NCBI RefSeq assembly: GCF_029502005.1
Contig: NZ_JAMQOT010000013.1
Span: 1 to 64,000, forward strand
Length of the DNA stretch: 64,000 nt
Source: Natrinema salsiterrestre
GTDB lineage: Archaea; Halobacteriota; Halobacteria; Halobacteriales; Natrialbaceae
Direction of reading: 5' to 3'
The translations under genes were made by a program, and so were the position numbers. Within the stretch, counting starts at the first letter, position 1; every line of letters begins with the position of its first letter. Positions 60,499 through 64,000 of this stretch are shown here, piece by piece. The notes under the pieces were generated by a model. The model was not told the origin of the DNA and searched no databases. It saw nothing but the letters and a program-made list of their open reading frames with translations.

Positions 60499-61380
60499 AT
60501 GGTAAACCGGGTTCCCTACCACCACGAACTGGACAAGCAGTTCTCGGTGGACTTTGTCAGCCCTGAGCTGGAGGACGTAGGGGAGCGCATTGTCGGTTAC
60601 GAAAGCCACAAATCGGTCAAGGTCGAGTCCTTCGAGTTGGACCGAACCGTCTACGTCGTCTATACAATGTCCGGAGCGAGCGGGGCCGCAGACGATATCG
60701 ACTACGACCTCGTCGAATATATCGACTCAATGGAGCCAGCGAACGGCGTCATCGCGACCAGATTAGTCGACGTCTTCAACAGTATTCTTGAAGAGAACTA
60801 CGAGGAGGAAGGGAAGCGAGTCCAGGCGTACAAGGACATCGCGGCCGAAGAGATCGAACCCGCGCTCAATCAGATCGACTGGAACGGAACAGCGGTCGAG
60901 GTGGCGGGTCGCCTGGTCTCGAACTTGATCCTTAAGCACGCGCTTCCCAACGCGAACCATCGAACGGCTATCGGGATGTGCCAGCTCTATCTCAGACGAG
61001 TGAATCCAGATTTCTCGATGCCAGAGACGGCGACACAGTTCGATGAGGCCGACGAGTATGATTGGATGGAGTGGGTCAACGACTACATCAACGAGTCAAA
61101 GAGACTACTGACAGTTCGACGAAAAGGTGGCCGGTTCAAGTATCTCGAGGAGTTCGGATGCGACGTGCTCGTGCGAAAGCACGATATCGAGATCGCGCTC
61201 GAGGAGTACGAGCTAGATCTGCAGCGAAGTGAGCGGTGGAGACGGTACGCAGAACGGCACGAAGAGTTGTGGATCGAATTTATTGAGGAGGCCGTTCGAC
61301 GTGCGGGAATGACCGAGTTGCTCGATACTGGCGGACTCACAAAGCACGAATTCGCGGACGAACTCAAAGAGCTCGAGTGA
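60499..61380 (+). CDS. Fic/Doc-like protein
   Basis: 293 aa from ATG 60499; a TTG start at 60439 would add MAAKTYRCDYYEWGCTAENE. The central motif HALPNANHRTAI (His about 147, Arg about 155) followed by LYLRRVNPDF matches the Doc form of the Fic motif (HxFx(D/N)(A/G)NKRTA...LRR). The usual Phe is Leu and the Lys is His. Preceding helices (VAGRLVSNLILKHALPNANH) fit the Fic core. The C-terminal 110 residues are helical and charged. Doc phosphorylates EF-Tu and Fic proteins AMPylate targets; which reaction applies is not known. No Phd-type antitoxin gene is adjacent, but a 34-codon ORF converges from the right. Confidence 0.65.
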   Translation: MVNRVPYHHELDKQFSVDFVSPELEDVGERIVGYESHKSVKVESFELDRTVYVVYTMSGASGAADDIDYDLVEYIDSMEPANGVIATRLVDVFNSILEENYEEEGKRVQAYKDIAAEEIEPALNQIDWNGTAVEVAGRLVSNLILKHALPNANHRTAIGMCQLYLRRVNPDFSMPETATQFDEADEYDWMEWVNDYINESKRLLTVRRKGGRFKYLEEFGCDVLVRKHDIEIALEEYELDLQRSERWRRYAERHEELWIEFIEEAVRRAGMTELLDTGGLTKHEFADELKELE

Positions 61381-61383
61381 GAA

Positions 61384-61488
61384 TTAGTCCTGAAGACGAG
61401 CGACGGTCCGGCCGGCCTCTTCCACTTCTTCGCTCCGGCTCATTCCGAGACGTTCCTCTAATTCTCGGATGTTGTCCTCTAGGGTCAT
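61384..61488 (-). CDS. 34-codon ORF convergent with the Doc-like gene
   Basis: ATG 61488 to TAA 61384-61386. The product begins MTLEDNIRELEERLGMSRSE and continues EVEEAGRTVARLQD: acidic, strongly amphipathic helix, haloarchaeal-like composition. Its stop lies 4 bp beyond the stop of the Doc-like gene on the other strand. It resembles the length and character of a short antitoxin or leucine-zipper peptide, but no family can be assigned. Confidence 0.4.
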   Translation of the reverse strand: MTLEDNIRELEERLGMSRSEEVEEAGRTVARLQD

Positions 61489-61639
61489 ATCTCTAGGTCG
61501 CTCACTAGGAGGCATAAATCCACCGGTGAAAACAGGGTCTGAAATAGCAGAAAGGACGGGTGTGTTGGAGAGTCAATTTTCGGACGAATTTTCACCAAAC
61601 CACAGGATTCAGATCCTTCGTTATAGAGACTGCAAGGTG

Positions 61640-62015
61640 AATACACCCGACTTTAGGCGGGTGATGAAACCGATAGGGTGTTGACTTTCACCAATAGTTA
61701 CACGGCTGAGTTTCCATTACATACTTTCAAGTACGAAGAACCGCTATACAGTGGTAATTGATTATGACAATTAATTTATAGATGAGTGAAATCTCGAGAG
61801 ATACCCAGCCTTGTTCTCTCGCCATCAGAACTCGCGGAGTTCTGGTTGGCTCGAAAATCGAGACACGGTTTTCGAACGCAACCAGACTGGGGGCGACGGA
61901 GGCGAACCTTGGGCGTGCGCTTGAAAAGTGAGACGCTGAACGTGAACGGAGATTCTCTCGCTCATCTGGTGCCAGAACGGGACTCCACACTGAATTCCAC
62001 CGCTTTAGCGGTAGG
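61640..62015 (+). mobile_element. IS1341-type remnant with tnpB 3' end
   Basis: A left hairpin CACCCGACTTTAGGCGGGTG (61644-61663) and a right hairpin around ACCGCTTTAGCGGT (61999-62012) enclose a short piece. The piece translates in shifting frames into RNQTG...GDGGEPW, GVRLK and LNVNGD, the same tail as TnpB at 23410 ([20 protein letters not shown]). About 1.1 kb of tnpB is deleted. It occupies most of the gene-free interval 61489-62075. Confidence 0.7.
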
Positions 62016-62075
62016 TATCTCGATGTCCGTGAGAAGATCCAAAAGAGGTTTCCTAATAGGTTAGAATTTTGTTGT

Positions 62076-62546
62076 ATGCCCTCCAGACGAAGATTGCTAG
62101 CCACCGTCGGCAGTGCGGCCATTACTGGCTTGGCCGGCTGCAGCGGATCAGAGTCGGGTGGTTCCGATACAGTCGATTGTCAAACGAGCGCGTCCGATCA
62201 CGGTGACGGGGATATTCTAAACACCGGCGCACGCGGGATAGTCGAAGACGGCGACGTGCGGCTCACAGTTCCACTATCCGTCGAGGACGTTCGAGAAAGC
62301 GACATCGACAGACTCGAAGTGTATGACTCAGCAGACACGCTGACGTATACGATTCCAGTGTCAGCGGACGACGCCGAACTGATGGCGAACAAGGGAGGCG
62401 TCAACGAGGGACAGCTTCTGTACGAGCAATCTCTGGGCCACCGACCGTTCCACGGTCGGTACCGGGTCGTCGCAGTGAACACAGGCGGGGAAGCCGTCGA
62501 CTTCGTCACCGTTGAGCTCAACTGCTTCCCAGACGTGACCGACTGA
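62076..62546 (+). CDS. Tat/Sec lipoprotein of unknown function
   Basis: 156 aa. MPSRRRLLATVGSAAITGLAGC is an RR-type signal with the lipobox Cys at 22. The mature domain (DTVDCQTSASDHGDGDI, then VRLTVPLSVEDVRESDIDRL and YRVVAVNTGGEAVDFVTVEL) has a beta-sandwich pattern and two Cys (one near the start, one in ELNCFPD), which could form a disulfide. No functional family is recognised. The promoter region (62016-62075) abuts the IS remnant. Confidence 0.65.
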   Translation: MPSRRRLLATVGSAAITGLAGCSGSESGGSDTVDCQTSASDHGDGDILNTGARGIVEDGDVRLTVPLSVEDVRESDIDRLEVYDSADTLTYTIPVSADDAELMANKGGVNEGQLLYEQSLGHRPFHGRYRVVAVNTGGEAVDFVTVELNCFPDVTD

Positions 62547-62791
62547 CTGGTCGGTCCCGTGCATCGCGGTATGCCATCCCTCCGCGATAGATGCACTGAG
62601 AAATTCACAGTTCGTGACGCCGATATCGACTCTTCTTACTGGAAGACGGTCACGGACCTGATCGAAGAAATTAATTGGTTATTTTATGTTTCGACTTCCG
62701 GCTTAGAGCAACATACTAGGGCCTATAAACAACGAACTTGGCATATCGAAAGACAGTATCTCTATGTGCCTACATATCGTTAGTGGCCGTA

Positions 62792-64000
62792 ATGCGGAGT
62801 CAGATCCTCAGTGTACTTGCCGTGGTCGTCCTCGTCACCCTCGCAGGGTGTGGCGGTGCTATTACTGACGAAACGACCACTTCGAACGGAACGAACGAAC
62901 CGACACCCGAATCTCCGGGTGACACGCCAGACGAACCAACGGCGAGTTCGAATGGGACGCTGTCGGTCAATTTCATCAACGTTGGCCAGGGCTCGAGCAC
63001 GTTGATCGTCGGGCCGACGAACGAGACGATGCTCATCGATACGGGAGACTGGTCCGACGATGGTGAAGACGTCCTCGCCTATCTCGACGAACACGACATC
63101 GATCGAATCGACTACCTCGTGACGACACACGCCGATGCGGATCATATCGGTGGCCACGACGCCGTCATCGACTACCTCGAGACAGAAGGCGACGGGGTTG
63201 GTGCAGTGTACGACCCTGGAGTCACGTCGACGTCCCAGACCTATCAGGGATATCTGGATGCGATCGAGGAACACGACGTGACGTTGTACGAGACGCGAGC
63301 CGGTGACCAGATTCCGTTCGAGGATGTTGAAACGCAAGTGCTTGCGCCACCCGAGGGCTATCTCGCGAACGGCGATCGAAACGAGAACAGTATCGTCCTT
63401 CATCTCGGCTTCGGTCAATCGACCTTTCTCCTTCCAGGGGATGGCGAGACGGCCAGTGAACAGTACCTCGTCGACGAATACGAGGCCGGTCTCAATGCGA
63501 CTGTCTTGAGTGCTGGCCATCATGGAAGCCAATCGAGTTCAGGGGACGAGTTCCTCGACGTCACTGATCCACGCATCGCTGTCATCTCGAGTGGATACGA
63601 CTCCCAGTACGGGCATCCACACGAAGAGGTCCTCGAGCGGTTTTCCCAGCGGTCCATTCGGACCTACTGGACGGCAACGCATGGGAACATACAGTTGACG
63701 AGCAACGGCTCTGCGATCACGGTCGCAACGCAACAGGACGCACCGACTGCGCCGCTTGAACTTCGAGATGGAGACCCGGTCGAACCTGGTTCTGACACCG
63801 GACTTCAGAAGCGTCTGGTCGTTCCAATAGATGGGTCGGCAGCATCGCCGATCATGACTGACGGTGGAACGAACGAATCACCAGAACCGACGGACCAGGA
63901 GGGAACGATATCGATTGCGACGATCCACGAGGAGGCCTCGGGTGATGAACGGGACAATCTGAATGACGAGTATATCGTCTTCGAGAACACGGGCGACCAA
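62792..64000 (+). CDS. ComEC-like metallo-beta-lactamase lipoprotein with start of lamin-tail domain, cut by window edge
   Basis: ATG 62792; the frame is open to the window end (403 codons seen). A Sec-type lipoprotein signal (VLAVVVLVTLAGC, Cys about 20) is followed by a Thr/Pro/Glu-rich linker. The MBL domain begins LSVNFINVGQGSSTLIVGPT, with MLIDTGD, zinc motif VTTHADADHIGGH (HxDxDH), FGQSTFLLPGDGE, LSAGHHGSQSSS and YGHPHEEVLERF: the ComEC/Rec2 type of MBL. Then an acidic linker and ISIATIHEEASGDERDNLND, EYIVFENTGD, the beginning of a lamin-tail (LTD) domain. Such exported nucleases or phosphodiesterases act on extracellular DNA. The C-terminus is outside the window. Confidence 0.82.
   Translation, partial: MRSQILSVLAVVVLVTLAGCGGAITDETTTSNGTNEPTPESPGDTPDEPTASSNGTLSVNFINVGQGSSTLIVGPTNETMLIDTGDWSDDGEDVLAYLDEHDIDRIDYLVTTHADADHIGGHDAVIDYLETEGDGVGAVYDPGVTSTSQTYQGYLDAIEEHDVTLYETRAGDQIPFEDVETQVLAPPEGYLANGDRNENSIVLHLGFGQSTFLLPGDGETASEQYLVDEYEAGLNATVLSAGHHGSQSSSGDEFLDVTDPRIAVISSGYDSQYGHPHEEVLERFSQRSIRTYWTATHGNIQLTSNGSAITVATQQDAPTAPLELRDGDPVEPGSDTGLQKRLVVPIDGSAASPIMTDGGTNESPEPTDQEGTISIATIHEEASGDERDNLNDEYIVFENTGDQ

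Overview
The window reads as a haloarchaeon. It shows GC-rich coding DNA rich in acidic residues, many Tat (twin-arginine) lipoproteins, HalOD1 domains, a Bat-type HTH regulator, haloarchaeal DUF families, an IS1341-type TnpB and a TFB remnant. A member of the Natrialbales is plausible but not proven. I see no rRNA, tRNA or CRISPR array.

Left part (1-10.5 kb). A transposase tail at the window edge is followed by a two-gene oxidoreductase unit (Tat-exported gluconate-dehydrogenase-subunit-3-like protein plus GMC flavoprotein). A scarred strip at 3.35-3.87 kb comes next. After it lie DUF5518-type membrane proteins, a broken universal stress protein, an AI-2E transporter with a truncated paralogue nearby, a HalOD1 protein and a GAP-type membrane protein.

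Nuclease/defence block (10.8-21.8 kb). An AddB-like PD-(D/E)XK protein and an AddA-like UvrD helicase-nuclease overlap by 8 nt. An McrB-McrC modification-dependent restriction pair and a flavoprotein follow. The strip at 3.35-3.87 kb is a miniature of this block: it holds the promoter and first codons of the AddB gene, the flank that follows addA, and the promoter and first codons of the flavoprotein gene. The gene bodies are missing there. This is the strongest structural signal in the window and looks like two decayed, differently loaded versions of one locus.

Central part (21.9-42 kb). Contents are an SLC13 permease, a complete IS1341-type tnpB element, a Bat-type regulator, a five-cistron peptide-type ABC transporter operon (with a 63-codon ORF joined to both neighbours by ATGA overlaps), a CNNM/CorC protein, a zinc-independent MDR reductase, and an IS605 remnant. 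A membrane-protein/HTH/membrane-protein cluster, small HTH-membrane pairs, lipoproteins and a frameshifted IS5-type transposase complete it.

Right part (42-64 kb). The gene content is plasmid-like: an ArdC-like antirestriction protein, HalOD1, a 688-aa Tat protein with a halocin-C8-like cysteine-rich tail next to a membrane protein, two VapBC-type modules with visible operators, and many small plasmid-type proteins. Several genes are decayed by single nonsense or frameshift mutations. Two intergenic sites share an inverted repeat with the same outer spacing (42 bp). A siderophore-binding lipoprotein with a perfect iron-box palindrome sits between IS-like end sequences that also flank a second cassette at 7.6-8.8 kb. 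Next come a catalytically degenerate M48-like membrane protein, a Doc/Fic-like protein with a convergent 34-codon ORF, an IS605 remnant, a lipoprotein, and a ComEC-like metallo-beta-lactamase protein running off the right edge.
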